Shown here: positions 13,200-26,600 of the stretch, one piece after another
Numbering within the stretch: the first letter of the stretch is position 1
Layout of the letters: each line of letters starts with the position of its first letter
Assembly: GCF_016086655.4 (NCBI RefSeq)
Contig: NC_052141.2
Coordinates: forward strand, 11,408,001 to 11,472,000
Reading direction: 5' to 3'
DNA from: Lepeophtheirus salmonis
Lineage: Eukaryota > Arthropoda > Copepoda > Siphonostomatoida > Caligidae
Length of the DNA: 64,000 nt
Program-made: the position numbers and the translations under genes
Notes under the pieces: generated by a model
Databases searched by the model: none
Told to the model about the DNA's origin: nothing
The model's input: the letters and a program-made list of their open reading frames with translations, nothing else

Positions 13200-14380
13200 A
13201 TTAGTGTTGAGACTCGGTCCAAGACCGATTGATTGGGTTAGGTAGAGCGATTTAGATTCAATACTTCGGTCAAGATTGCGATCTTAGACATTAGACCAAA
13301 GTTTAATTGTTCTCAAATAGTTTAACCAATTTTTGGGGGCTCGATTTATGGATCGATTTTCTCCCTACTCCTGATTGATGAGTTGTAAAAATACGATGAA
13401 TGGAAGTTATTTAATCTCATTTCCAAAGGTATCAATTTTTATCAATTACTCCACACACTTTTTTTCTTTGATTTAAATTTTCTAGATTATTTTGTATTAT
13501 TTATTAATACTGCATAGGTGAAATTGATAGCTAAGACGTGTAATGTTAGAATGGAAACATTTGTAATGTTTACCAAATTTCTTGAGACGAAAAACGCATA
13601 GAAACATCCATAGACCCCAACCTATGGCCTACTCCATATGACCTAAGATTAGTCTTTAAAGTCCGTATATATAATGTAAATATTTTTCTCTGTAGGAATT
13701 CACTGAAATCGAGAATACGCACATATCAACTCATTGCGATATTTTCGTCCAGACAGCAGACCGAACTCTAATCGTTTTCAAATCGTTAAAAAAAATAATT
13801 CTATAAAGTTTTACTTTAATTGTTTGCAAATCGTTTAACCAATTTTAGGGTCATGGAATCGCCGTAGATCATGGATAACGCGCTCGGGAGAAGTTATTCT
13901 CTTGAATGCAATCTGCGTTTGCACCCAGGCGATTTCTAGAGAAAGAAATATACTTTCTGTAAATGGATTTCACCAAAAAGATTCTTAGGTAAGGCGGAGT
14001 AAATAATGTTCTAATGTTTACTTATACTTAATCAGTGCAACTCCAACTAACCAACTATAGGAAAATTTAAAAAAATTAGGGTCTGAATCTATGGAGCAAT
14101 TGTTTCCCCATTTCGGATCATTGAGTTGTACAAATATGATTTAACTTCAAATGACGTTATTGAGGGTCAATGTTCACAATATTGAAACACAGGTGACCTC
14201 ATGAACAATTTATTAAAGGATAAGCCTAGATTGAGCTTTTGTATTACAAGGTCCAGACCAAAATTACTTTGCGAGCAATTTTGAGCCAATTTTTCTTTGA
14301 GACCGTTCCAAAACTGAATTGCGAATTAGTTCCGTCCACTAAAAATGATAACGGTCTCAGATCGATACCCAACACTAATA
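13200..14380. mobile_element. Family A TIR element, copy 2
   Basis: Starts attagtgttgagactcggtc and ends in the inverse gatacccaacactaat, beside a (TA)n run. The arms repeat 'caatttttgggggctcgatt', 'atcgttttcaaatcgtt' and 'caaatgacgttattga' in inverted order. No ORF over 60 codons. Confidence 0.7.
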
Positions 14381-15299
14381 TATATATATATATATACAAA
14401 TATTTAAAGTTGTCATAAGTCATATAAAGACAAAAAAATTGGATAATTTTTTTTGTATGTTCCTGTCAAATAAGTCTCGAGAGTTTGACATGGACTGCTG
14501 CTTATGACAGGAGGCGGTAGTTGTATGATTGATAAAAAATAGCATAGAAATAGGGCATTACTCTAACAAAACAAAAATATATATATGATTAGTATGGAAG
14601 TGACAGATTTAAAGAAGGCTGATGAGGTATTATTAATATTATATAAAACAAGACACGTGGATGTTTTAACAACATCACGTCATATTTTAGCTAGTTGTAT
14701 GTAGGGTTTGAGCGCTTTCATGTGACGTCAGCATTTGTTGATCTCAGCCAACTTGGAGACCTAACCTATGAGATTTTATAAAAATAAAAAAAACTTTATA
14801 TTTATTGAAAGAGACGCCATCGTGAGGGTTCAGGGTTAGTATTTTTACTACTTTATGGTCATACTTTCAATAAATCTGGATAATGGCTTTATGAATAAAA
14901 AAAAAAGATTTAATGTATGCGTACTACTTTATCCCTATGATAAGCATTGATATTTGAATATAATCAAAGTAATATATACTGAAATTCCCTAAAAATGAAT
15001 ATATGTATTTGTACAATTAATTAGTAAGGTGGGATAATAAATTTAACAAATACTACTTGACATCATAGAGCACATTGATTTTGAAATAAAATGAAATAAA
15101 TGAATGTAGAAATTTCGTGAGAAGTTACAAAATAATTTTGACCAATTAATTTTGATTTGGATCGATTTATTAGAGACGAGGAAAGTAGGATATTTATTGC
15201 ATAAAAATATCTGATCTTTGCATATGTAATAGTTATTTATCGTCTACAATGTTTAAGAACCAACTTTGAGCACCTGCGACAGCTGTGCATACCCAGGTA
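14381..15299. other. Intergenic
   Basis: No gene seen. About 14935-15190 shares 'ttgatatttgaatataatca' and 'ttagagacgaggaaagt' with repeats at 47.5 and 59.8 kb, so it is another dispersed family. Confidence 0.5.
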
Positions 15300-15329
15300 T
15301 GACGTTGATTATTGTTTCAGGTGCTACCA

Positions 15330-15780
15330 AGGAATTTGTTTGGCCTCAGTTAAAAAAATGGCATTGATCAACGAAGAATTTTTCCACAATCGTGGAAAAG
15401 AGGAGTCTCCTTCTTGAGACAATTTCGAGATTTTAAACTTATTAAACCTAGAAATGTTCTTTGTCTGGAAAGTCAGAAAGGAACTACAGGCAATTCGTCC
15501 AACGACACGACTTTGCTCCATGGCACACTCCAAAAGAAATGTTAGCTTAGTTGCTAGATTTTTCCCCCCACTTCTTTTTTACTTTTTGAGCACCACTGTT
15601 TGGACTCCAAGCTCACAAGAGCTCAACACAATGGACTTCTTTGTGTGGGGTGCAATTGAGTTACATTCCAGAATCTGCCAACGGAGACTATCATTGATAC
15701 CTTCTAACTTTTCTGAGGTCGAGTTGAGGCCGTTATTGAATCCAAATGCGATTATATTGAATAACATTTTTTCCCCCTAT
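15330..15780 (+). pseudogene. Tc1/mariner transposase C-terminal relic
   Basis: The plus strand reads WTPSSQELNTMDFFVWGAIE, a degraded form of the WPPSSPDLNPxDFxVW signature that carries the last catalytic Asp in these transposases, followed by a frayed C terminus. The D of PDLNP is replaced (QELN). The N-terminal half is missing. Confidence 0.75.
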
Positions 15781-18394
15781 TTTTCAGTTGACATTGGTTT
15801 TCATTAAAGGAGTACATTAGAAAATCCTTTTTTTTTAAATCGTGTTGGCTGATAATAAAGATACCTGTACTCTATGTAAATGAAAATATCTACATTAATA
15901 AATCAATTTGTTTGTTTGTATGAATGTCTGAATATATGAAAACGAGTCACCGAGGGTACTGTACACATATCATAACCATATTTTGATCCATGAAATAACA
16001 ATGTAGTCGTATTTATGAACTATTGGAGGTCTGTGCAGACAGTATCGAACGTATATATAAGATGCACTCTATATCGTGTACTCTGATGTAAATCATATAA
16101 ATATATATAATAATGCAGTCGTATGAATGAAATACTGCAGGCGTGTGTATTTATAACAAAAGCACCGTTTCTGATTGTTTTTGATGTGGGGAGTAATTAG
16201 CACCGACTAAAAGACACATTTTTCTTTAAAATGAACACATTCACACGTAACTACTCAATACTATAATACTATACTTATATTTAAGTAATATGTTGGGATG
16301 ACTTATGAGTAAAGAGGGGATGTGTGTAAAGAAAAAACTAAGTATTGGGATTAGACAAGGAAAAACAATTCTTGTGCGTGCGCCTTTTTGTTTTTTGTTC
16401 ATTATTCAATCAGCCGTGGGTGTGTTAACATTTCCCTCTCATTGAAGAATTCTCCCCTATCTTTGGTGTAAATTGTTTCAAAATTACATCATAAAATATA
16501 TATATATATATGAGTTTAAACATAGTTATAATGATATTTTAAATGTAGAAGGTTCTCCTCTTTATAGTAGTAATTCATTTTATCCCTTCAAAATCGTAAA
16601 ACAGGCAGCTGCAATTAACAAGGGTCGTATTTCAGGTGTACCATATGTCTCACTCTTAACTTCTCCTCCCCTTCATACAAAAAACTATCTGCAATTATAG
16701 TTTATTGCTTTGTTTATAAATAAAAAAGAATAAATTATGAAATACCAGGACATATAAGGTCAGATGAAGGAATCGACAGCTGATAATAAAGTCCAGAGGG
16801 TATAATTGATCTCAAATTTGTGTTAGTATCTCTTGAAGAGCCGTTTGACAACTAAATATCCGCCTCAAAATGATAAGGATTGATTTGCATGGTCGCATTA
16901 AGTACATACATACCAATACTTGAGTTACATACGTCAAATGAATCAATAAACTTTAGTAGCTTTTGATTAAAAGTACAACAAATAATAATTAATACACAAA
17001 ACATCATTATTTTATTATTTTAGTTGTAAATCCTAATGATTTGTTTAATTCTTGAAGATATTAGGTAAATCCAACTATAAAGTGTGTTTGCTCATGAACG
17101 TCGGAGAGTAACACTGAAATGTTGTTCGTAGAGTGTGATTCAAGCATTACTGTATGAGTTATCTAGTAACCAAGAGGTTATAACTAGTTATAAGACCCGC
17201 CACACTCTTACAATTTATAACTGACAGTTTTAACTACATAGGCTATGGGTGACAAAATATTGTTATTGACTAGCTAGGATTGAATAATATATAAACAAAG
17301 AAAATAATTAATGATAGCTAGAACCTATAATTTTAAGTTCTTGCCGCAAACTTCCCCTTTTAAACCTAAGTACATTGTCTCTTTGAAAGAGTTTATATTG
17401 AACATCTGAAAGGAATTAGTAACTGCGTTATTTCATCTCCTGTAGTTACTATAAAAGACCAATCCTGGGACTGACAAATTTTATTAGGACAAGACAGATA
17501 GGATTCCAGTCTGAGTGAAGAGCTAGGATTGAAGGACCGATATAACAGTCCTTAGGACCGTTGAAAGCATGGACCTATAAAAAATTAAAAAAAGGGGGTT
17601 CTAGGTTCTAAGACTGATTTCCTAGTCAGTCCTATAACCGATCCAACACTACTTGCCATACTTCACCCCTCCAGTCAAAAAAAAAAAAAAAAAAAAATTG
17701 GCACTATTCTGCCCTCGTCTGGAAAAACAGTGCATCTTTCTTGTATTCCATTTTGAGAGCCAAAAAACGTAGATATAAGAATAATAAGTTTTCCTGTTTT
17801 TTTATGGGTTGAAGGTCAAATTGTATTTATTTTTACATCAGAGGAGTTTGAAGGGGGGTTCATGACTAAAGACTAGTGGAGAGTTTATTATTAATCAACC
17901 AATCAAAAAAAAATCATACATCCAATTATTTTTTTTCGGGAAAATATGTTTCAAAGCGATAAAACTCCCGAAGAATATTGAAAATTACTTTGTTTTGCCA
18001 AAAATACAATGCAACATGAACAAACAACATTAAATAGACTCATCTTTCGATCCTAAACCTCAAAATCATCCCTCAAAACTTTGGATAGAGAATATAGGGT
18101 AGGAATTTAAAATCTGGAACATGTTTAGATTTCAATATCTTGACAACCCTCATATCTATATTTATGAAAGTCTGCTCATAATATTTAGCTACCAAAACTG
18201 TATAAGAAAAAATACTAATTCTTCAAGATGTCTTCCGCATACAAAAGCAATGAGGTCATTATTATATGTATTCGTGCTGGGCTACAATATAGCTTTTATT
18301 TACGAGTGCTGCCATTTTTACTTTGAGCTAGACCCACCCCACCTCCGCCGTATATGTAGAGCGTCTTTGAAAGAGAGTGAAATGAACATGCACA
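15781..18394. other. Intergenic with dispersed repeats
   Basis: Contains a repeat D copy at about 16371-16650, a degraded family B-like piece at about 17480-17655 (ends 'aaccgatccaacacta') and a poly(A) run at 17678-17697. Short ORFs have no recognisable motif. Confidence 0.5.
16371..16650 (+). repeat. Dispersed repeat D, uninterrupted copy
   Basis: Shares 'gaagaattctcccctatctt', 'ttggtgtaaattg' and 'ttttaaatgtagaaggttct' with the sequence around 33.8 and 34.7 kb, where the same repeat is split by a mariner insertion. Confidence 0.65.
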
Positions 18395-18520
18395 CAAGAC
18401 TGTTGACTCCTTGCAGGCTTTTATTCTCGAGGCAGTGGCCAACATGGATTGAGAGGCCTTCATCAAGACCTGCCCAAGGATCTGGGTCAGGTTAGAGGCT
18501 GTGGTTGAAGCTGGGGGTGT
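18395..18520 (+). pseudogene. Tc1/mariner transposase C-terminal relic
   Basis: The plus strand reads LQAFILEAVANMD, stop, then EAFIKTCPRIWVRLEAVVEA, the C-terminal tail of a caligid-type transposase. Only about 40 codons survive. Confidence 0.65.
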
Positions 18521-19909
18521 TTAGTTTGAGTGATTGACGTCACTACTATGGACGCCGTCACCTAAGATTTATGAATGTATGAATTAATATTGGGAATTAA
18601 ATTGTAATATACATTATCCATAAATTTCCCGGATTGTAAATCCCCAGCCTGTATCATACGTCATAATGTGTCACCAATATATTGAATTTACTTCTAATAC
18701 GTATGCTACAACCATTAATCAACTCCGTTTGAATAGGAATTATTTTTTTCTCCCTCTCTCCAAGATGTATTATTCAAAGCTAGATAGATGGTTTATGATT
18801 AAATTGCCCTCAATTGAAGTCATAGACATCAAACACTCATACAATGTTTTTGTAGTTCGTTTACCTCTTGGGTTTCCATTCATATTGAAGGAAAAGAATA
18901 TGTGCTCTACTGTTTATCGTCTAAGTAGCTTTCCTTTCATCATGGTAAAGAATAAAACCAAATAAGATTTGTTCCTTGTAAATTAATGGTGATATTAGAA
19001 CATATTTACATAAGGTTGTCCCTTATTTGGGTACCTATGTATACCCTATTGCTCAAAAAAAATCAATCTGCTGGGAATAATAAAAAAAGCATCTTGGCAA
19101 AGTATCTTATGGCATTTTTAGCTTTGTACAACCTGTTTTAATTATGAAATAGAATTTCCTTCCCTTTAGTTCAACAAATAGTGATGCTAATGGAGAGCAT
19201 TTTGGGCAAGTAAAAAAAAAAACGAAAATCAATATGGTAACCCTGACACTTTGAGGAATGGTTTGAAGGAGATCAACTATAATCAGCTGTAGCAAGGCAG
19301 GAGGGGGAGAAGGAAATATTGGCAAGAATTTCACCGAATTGGATCCCTTATTCTACCCTGAGTCAAATAAGGACTGTCGATATTAACTCTGCAACGAGTC
19401 CTCAATCTTTTATGTGTATAAACGAGTATTTATTCGAGTTTAGTATGCATCAATAACAGTATGAGGGCATTTTTTCCTAAGTTATAAATTCTAAAACTAA
19501 AAAATGGTATTACTTAGCTTGACAGTTTTAAGAATCACTATGAAATAAGTATAAATCCCTCTCTGTATATAAAAAATACCAGGGGAGTGGGTTGGAGGAC
19601 TGGAACCTCCTTCCAAAAAAAAAAAAAAAAAAAAGGAATTATTCATTTCCAGAAGAAAGTAAAGTTTCAGTGAATAGCTATGGACTTTTGAATTTTTTTT
19701 TCCCCAAAAATATAATGTATTATGAATAGCTTTGTATTTTTGAAATTTTTTTCCAAGAAATTTAATAATTCCAAATTTTTTTTTTTAATGTCGTCATAAT
19801 AATATAACATAGTTACTTTTTAATTAAGTAATTAATTTGTATTAACTGGCTGTATATTATGTAATTGTGTCTGACTTTACTCAAGTAATTAATAGACAAA
19901 AACTCAAAG
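18521..19909. other. Intergenic with dispersed repeats
   Basis: About 19200-19300 shares 'aaaatcaatatggtaaccct' and 'atcaactataatcagctgt' with the repeat E copy near 60 kb. About 19575-19800 is an A+T minisatellite tract ('gaatagctatggacttttg') behind a G-rich edge. No gene seen. Confidence 0.5.
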
Positions 19910-20790
19910 CAACTGTTCCCGATATTTAGGTTGAAACAGCGATCTCAGACCGTAGATCGAAGTTTAATTGTTTTCAAATCATGGACGGATTTTTTGCTCT
20001 CTGTCCACAATTATCTCCCTGTTCCTAATTTATTAGTTGTAGAAAGGATATGATTAATGCAACACATTTAACTTTATTGTAGGTAGTTGTTCACAATTTT
20101 AAAACACAACAAACAATTCATCATTAGAATCGGTTTGGACCAAAAAAATTATCGTGGAGTTATGTTTTTGTTCTCAATCTATGGACCAATATTTCACCAT
20201 TCCGGATTTCTGAGCTGTACACATTTAGCTTCAAATGACGTTATTGTAGGACGATATTCATAATTTTGAGCTCATATATAAAATCGCTCTAAAACGAATT
20301 TTAAATATGACCCATTTATTTTTACAACAGATCCAGGTCGATTTTTTTCTTTTGGACCGATCTTGAGCAATTATTTTTGGGTAAAGGCCCGAAGTTATTT
20401 TTCTAGCCCGATTTACTCCTAGATTTCTGTCCAGGTGGCAATCTCTCACAAATAATTGTTTTCAAATCGTCGACCGATTTTTTTTTTATCTCTGAAACTT
20501 TTCTGTCCTTCTTTAGGTGACAGTCAATGGGCTGATTTTCTTCTCTATTCTAATTTATGAGTTGTTCAAATATTATTTAGGAAACAAATTTAACTTGATA
20601 TGACGTTTTATTGCGCACATGTTTACCATTTCGAAATACAACTGAGGTCATCAACAATTCATCCATAGAATCGGTCTAGACTGAATTTTAAATGAGACGG
20701 ATCCATATCGAACTTCATAAAATGACCGAATTAGTTTGGTCTATTATAAATCATAACCGTCTCAGACCAGTCTAGTATTATCTGAACAAA
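19910..20790. mobile_element. Family A partial copy
   Basis: Repeated 'cgatctcagaccgtagatcg', 'ttcaaatcgtcgaccgattt' and 'cgtctcagaccagtctagta' match family A arms in both orientations. Clear terminal motifs are lost. Confidence 0.5.
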
Positions 20791-21230
20791 GTTAGCTAAT
20801 TCTTTTAGCTATGGAATTGGTATTACCTTCAGAACAAAGTTGAACTGAGCTAAGGTTTTGGCTCTGTTTTTTAGTCACCTGGATTATTGCAAAAGTTTAC
20901 AGATAGATTTTTATAAAACTTGGTATGAAGATTACATAAGGTCACAGTAAGAGGTCATTAAATGTTGAGAGGTCAAAATAAAGCCATACGTTAAGAGTTC
21001 AAAATCGACCAGAACTCAATTTGAGTTCTCTACCAAGTGTCCAACCGTAAATCTAATTCTAATTCAACCAAATAACGTTCAAAACACTTTCGTATGTTCC
21101 CTGGATCAATGGCTCTCGAACTGCGATAGGTGATATATCGAAGATTAAGATAGTAACCAGGATTAATTGAAGAATTTCTCATTGGAACCGATCTAGACCG
21201 AATTTTTCTTTAAGGTCATCCAGGCCAAAT

Positions 21231-21571
21231 TGTTGCGTCTTGACGAGGGAGAGACGCAAGCTTATTTATAATAGGAGAGATCCAGGATGACCGGGAGAGA
21301 TGAGAGGAAGAAAGACGTGGAGGAATGAAACTACACACTGTTTATACGCTCATGTGTATTCTAACTATACTCTAAATATATTTACATAAGACGACACTAT
21401 TTATAATACATAAAACTCAGTACTTAAATACATAAACGAATATACAGGAAGATAAAAACCAGAAAGGACATATTAAATACATAACACAAATTTTTTAAAG
21501 CACAGTACAAATTTGGTAGACTAAAACCTAGAATTTTTAGACCTAACCCCTAGACTAAGGTGCATCAGACA
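21231..21571 (-). mobile_element. LTR of a retrotransposon (3' LTR on the minus strand)
   Basis: 341 bp starting TGTTGCGTCTTGACGAGG and ending GCATCAGACA, so it has the TG...CA ends of an LTR. On the minus strand it is directly preceded by a purine tract (21572-21585), the usual polypurine primer next to a 3' LTR. No second LTR, primer-binding site or pol ORF was found in the 2 kb beyond, so it is a truncated element. It lies against a family A fragment ending near 21230. Confidence 0.65.
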
Positions 21572-21585
21572 CCCCCCTCCCCCCC
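21572..21585 (-). other. Polypurine tract beside the LTR
   Basis: cccccctccccccc on the plus strand is GGGGGGGAGGGGGG on the element strand, abutting the LTR start TGTCTGATGC. Its position is the main reason for calling the adjacent block a 3' LTR. Confidence 0.6.
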
Positions 21586-24009
21586 AAGTTAAGAATATTG
21601 CCTTGGCAATATAATAAAAATATTCTACCGATAATAAAAACACACCCTATGAAATATTTTTAAATTTGAATGCTCACATTAAGCATTTTGAAATGAGAAT
21701 ATTATAGTAATTGGTTATAACACTATAGCAAGCAACGCTAAACATTCATTTTTTCTTTTTTCAAGAATTATGTGTTTAATATTATTATTGTTAACTTGCT
21801 CTTCCTCGAAAATATGTTGTTTTAATTTGAGTTAGTGAGAAATATATGCTTAATGGCTTAAGAGAGGGCCACGTGAAAGAAATTTACTTTTACTTCAAGG
21901 GGATTTCCAGTTCTAGCGTATCAAGGGCCGGAACCGCAAGACCAATAAGGGCATAACTTTGAGTAGTCTACACTGTCAAAAATCTCATTTTTTCGAATTA
22001 AAAATACTTGTACCACTTCAAAAATAGTCTGAGATATCTCAAAAGTTGCCAAAGTTAGTTTTTTGATTGTCCCCAACAGAAAAGATCTTTGTGCAGGAAG
22101 GAATAAATATATAACCCAAAATAAGACAGCCTAATATCATGTATGAAAGTAATACGATGTCCTAAATAACCAAGATGGTTGAATGGTATTCCATCTTCAA
22201 TAAATATATGTATGTGTTTTGGTTGTGTAGATATATAGAGAAAGAAAGGACTAATTATCTTAATAAATTCGGATAATAAAAGGGGGTTCAAAGAACTGTT
22301 TCTTTTTTTCTCCGTAGGTATTTAGAAGGAAAAACAAAATAATAATATTCTTATTTCCAGTAGTGATAGGACGGGTATTGAAGCCGGATCCGAAGGTCTC
22401 AGATACGGTATAAGTAAACATGAATTATCCGAAAATATCAGGGATTTTCCAGATCTCTAAAAATCTTAAACTATTGTTTAAGCTTTAATATAGAGGGTCC
22501 GCAGGGGGAGGGCTGGAGGGGCTGTAATCTCCCCCCTAAAAAAATAATAATTAAGGATTTTTTTATTCCCACTAAAAATTGCAATATTCCAAAACAAAAT
22601 TTAAATTTAATTAATTTTTTCGATTTTGTTCTCCGGGATTTTTTTTTTTAGTAAAACAGATTTCTATTTACCATACAAAACTTTTGAGGAAACAAATTGA
22701 ATGATGCCTCAATTTTGGGCTCCCGTGATACCCGAGTGCCCAATGTTATTATCATAATATTGCTAATAATTATGTTCTAATAATTAAAATTAGATTATTC
22801 ATTTTTTCGGCATTAGTAAAAATTGGAACTGAATTCGAATCCCATTTGATTGAAGTCCGAACTTTAAGGTAAAATGTTCATAAAATTTGAAACAAGTATA
22901 CATATAATTTCGGTTTCGAATGTGAACCCCATTTTTTGGAACTGGAATACTTACCTCTAAAGATCCGAACCGACCAATTAATCCAAAACTTTAATTTATA
23001 TACAGTATAATTATGACTCTCCAAAAAGTACACGACAAAAATTAATCGTCCACAATTGGCTTATGAATGAAAGAAGATGCGACTGAGATATTATTAACTC
23101 AAATTCCAATGCGTAAAAAGCTCATTTCCTCACTTTGGGATAAGTATAAAATATGTACTCATTTTAAATTATAAGTATAATGTATCAGATTACAATTGTA
23201 TCAAATATGTACACATAAAGGATCCAATTTCTAAAACTCATTGAAAGGAAAGAGAGAGGGTAATCAAATTGAAATGGAAAATGATGGTGCACCTGTCCAA
23301 AAAACAACAATTATTCATGAGAGTTGTATAAAATATGACCTGAGAGCGGTTTAGATTTTTTCTACTTGCTGATCTGATGAGTGTTTTGTATTCATGAAAC
23401 GTGTTACTCCCCGATGCACTGAGGAATTTTTGGGGAGTAGGTTTGTATAAAAGTGGCGTCTCCAGGATTATATATATATATTGGTTGATTGCTTGAAATT
23501 AATTCATATTTCGAATATATTAAAGGATAGACAATTAGTTACAAAAAAAAAGCCCTGTGTTCTCTACTGAGTGGTTCATTAAAATTTAACCACTTTGAAT
23601 TTTAAACTTCAAGAAGATTAAATGTATCAATTAAAAATAGAATTTCAACAAAAGTAATACAAATAATAGAGGTGTGTATGAGATCTTTTACTTATTATTT
23701 TAGCCACATTAGAGACAATGATGGATTCCATGCGGCGGTGAAAGGCCAAACACCCGCTGCGCGTGTAAATAGTAATCTAAGGATCCTCTTCTTGTCGGTT
23801 CAGTCCTTTTTGGGACCTCTTGGTGACGTTTTCCGACTACTCGTATAGAGGCTTTAGAACATCTTCGAAATCATCCCAGAAATTTGAACATTATTATTTC
23901 TTGAGTCAAAATATGTTTGTGATGTACATTCTGTTAAAACAGTACCGGAAATTCTTAAATAAAACACAAATTTCACAATTAACCGTTAAAATTTATTTTT
24001 TTGCCTTCA
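21586..24009. other. Intergenic
   Basis: The first few hundred bases may be the internal 3' end of the LTR element. A short A+T tract with a G-rich edge lies at 22495-22650. No gene, RNA or transposase signature is seen. Confidence 0.45.
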
Positions 24010-24775
24010 AAGTAATCTCCATCGGATGCCATACATATATGCCAGCGTTTTTTACTGTCCGCTAACATTTTTTATAGACACTATATTGAATGGCTTTCAG
24101 CTCCTTCCACGAATTTTGTTTTATGGATTCAAAACTGGTTCCACGGAATGGCAAATTAAATTTGGGGAACAAAAAAAAGTATCTTCATGTAAAATCCACG
24201 ATTTGTTCTTCCATAATTCTCACGCAAACGCCTGTGTGCGCCCAAACAGTGCTTCTTAATGACCCTTTGTCCCTTCGACCGCAGATATAAAAAACAATAA
24301 GCATCACCTGCACTTTTGAGCGACTTCGGTGGTTTTGGCTCGTTTTTCTCCCTCCATTTTTATGATTTGTTGGCTTGTTTCCATGTCATAGCCATAGACC
24401 CACGTCTATGGCCAGTTACGATACGTTCCATGAACGTTGAGTCCGAATTTGAACCATCAAACATGTCCAAAGAGACTTGCTCACGGTACTGTTTTTGCAG
24501 AAAATTTAGTTCTTTTGGAACAAGCCATGCAGCGCCATGTCTTATGCACAAAATTTTCAGTCATTATTCTAGGAAATGACTCATGAGAGATGTTAAGGCA
24601 ATTTGATAACTCCTTAAGCTGGTATGACGATTTTTCCAAAAATTCACCAAAAGCTTTTCCTAACATTTTTAATCCGTCAGCACATGAAATTTCATTGGCA
24701 ACATAAATTTAAGGCAAACTCTTTGTACAATAACTTCGTTCATTATAAAAATCGTGGAGCACTAGTGAGGTAGAC
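24010..24775 (-). pseudogene. Mariner transposase relic (SETMAR/Mos1-like lineage)
   Basis: The minus strand reads KMLGKAFGEFLEKSS-like N terminus, LNISHESFPRIMTEN, then LVPKELNFLQKQYREQVSLD and MFDGSNSDSTFMERIVTG. Further on come KAIQYSVYKKC and HPMEITLKAKK stop, the degraded GDYFEGD-type tail. The first catalytic region (ITGDETW) has become VTGHRRG, so the catalytic Asp is lost. An internal deletion shortens the N-terminal half and several frameshifts are present. Confidence 0.85.
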
Positions 24776-25855
24776 TGACTTATACAGCTGTTGCAAGCAA
24801 AATGATCCATGGATCGTGCTCAAACTTTGCATTATAATGAAATACAAACCTGCTGACCCAGAAAAAAAAAAGTTTTTAAATCCCTTCAGCGCGGGCAATT
24901 TAAATTAACAATTCCCAGTACTTATTTGAGAGGATGTACATCAAGGAACATTATATAGCGTGCACATTGGGGGAGAAGTTAAGATGCCCATAACTTTGAA
25001 GTATAGTTTAAAACCTATATTTGATTTAAAGGACTTAATTTGTACGCAATATAGCCCTTTTAACATAAAATCAATCAATTTCTGATTATTCAATTGTGAC
25101 GAACAATTTTGACGAACTTAAGTCGAATTTGTGGTACATCCAAAGGAGGGTTAATAAGAATTATTTGTTGATTGAAATTGACGACAGTTCATTGAAAAAT
25201 TCAAATCAATTTTGAGATAAATCATTCTAGTTTGGCATAGTGTTTATGGGCCACATTTCTAAATATCTCTTTTTTGATCAAAAGTGACTAGATAGCTAAT
25301 ACACTTTTTCTCTTTGTTCAAGCCCCACGGTACTATGATTTATTTTTTTATATAGAAGAATATAAAAATAGTAAAAAAAAACTCAAAGATATGTACGACC
25401 TCCATGAATATTAATTATTATTTTTTTGTAATGATACTACCTGACTGATTTACATACCTATTTATAATCATTCCAGTTAAAGATGTGACGTTTCGCCTAA
25501 ATGCGAAAAACCCTGTGGCGAATATTTACATTTTTAAATTGAATGATTTTAAAAGGTATCAAATCGTGTTTACACGTCTTCTGGATATTGTGTATATTTG
25601 AATTTGAAGAGTGTTTAGTCTGTCAGACGTCCAACCTCGCTTTTGATAGTTGAACTGCTTTGAAGCATGATTTCATATACCTGACTCACAGAATATGTCA
25701 CAGGGTTACATTACAAACACAAAAATATACATACAGTGTATTTTGTTGTCGGCTGTCTTGAAAAGATAATTTGACTCAGTCATTATAACAATGGTCATTC
25801 ACTTTGCTCATACATGATAGAACATATAATTAGAGGTGTTTTGTATGTCCTAGAA
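24776..25855. other. Intergenic
   Basis: About 25020-25260 is a dispersed repeat also found near 45.2 kb ('acatccaaagga', 'gggccaca'). No gene seen. Confidence 0.5.
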
Positions 25856-26600
25856 TAGTGGTTTTCCAGGGGATACTTGAGATTTTGAAAGAATATTTTA
25901 CAACTACACTGTAGCCCCCATTAAGAAATTTTTGTTTTTTACGGAAAAATTGTAATATATGAATTTTTTTTTAGCAAAAAATTTAATTTAATTTTCTTTG
26001 AATAGCTATGGAATGATAATTTTTTCCCCATTATTTTTTTTTTTTGTGAACAGCAGTGGATTTTGACTTTTCCTTCCAAAAACAATAAAAAATTTTATAA
26101 TAGATATCGATCTTTGAAAAAAAAAATCCATATCTATTCAATTTTTGAGAATAGTTAAAAATGTTAAAAAAACTTTTCCAAAAAATTTAATTTTTGAGAA
26201 AAGTTAATAATGTTAAGAAAACATTTCCAAAAAATTTAACTTTTCGAGAACAGCTGTGGATTTTTTAAGTTTAATTTTTGGAGAATATATTTGGATTTTT
26301 AAAATGTTTTTCAAAAAGGAATTATTTTTCTGAATATCTATGTATTTTTAGATTTTCTTTCTAAAAAATTAAATATTTTTAAATTTTCTTTCTAAAAAAT
26401 TCAATATTTTGCAAAAAAAAATTCAAAAAATTTAATATTTTGAAATTTATCTATTTATTTTTTTTTAATCAAAAAACCTAGACCCCCTCTAAAACGCCCT
26501 GCCATTCAAAAATGCTCTGTGCTGGTAAGGGGGTACTTGAATTAAATAAATATTTTACAAGTGGTACATCACTAAAAAAAGGTAAAGAATCCCTGACCTA
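25856..26600. mobile_element. hAT-like-ended element filled by an A+T minisatellite
   Basis: The left end (tagtggttttccaggggatac) and the inverse of the right end (tctaggtcagggattcttta) resemble hAT-type CAGNGGTTC ends. The bulk (25920-26480) is an irregular tandem repeat of 'gaatagctatggattttt' / 'ccaaaaaatttaattttt'. No ORF. The hAT assignment rests only on the ends. Confidence 0.4.

Noticed and set aside
18121..18495. 124-codon plus-strand ORF
   Set aside because: Its end overlaps, in another frame, a recognisable transposase C terminus, so the frame is fortuitous.
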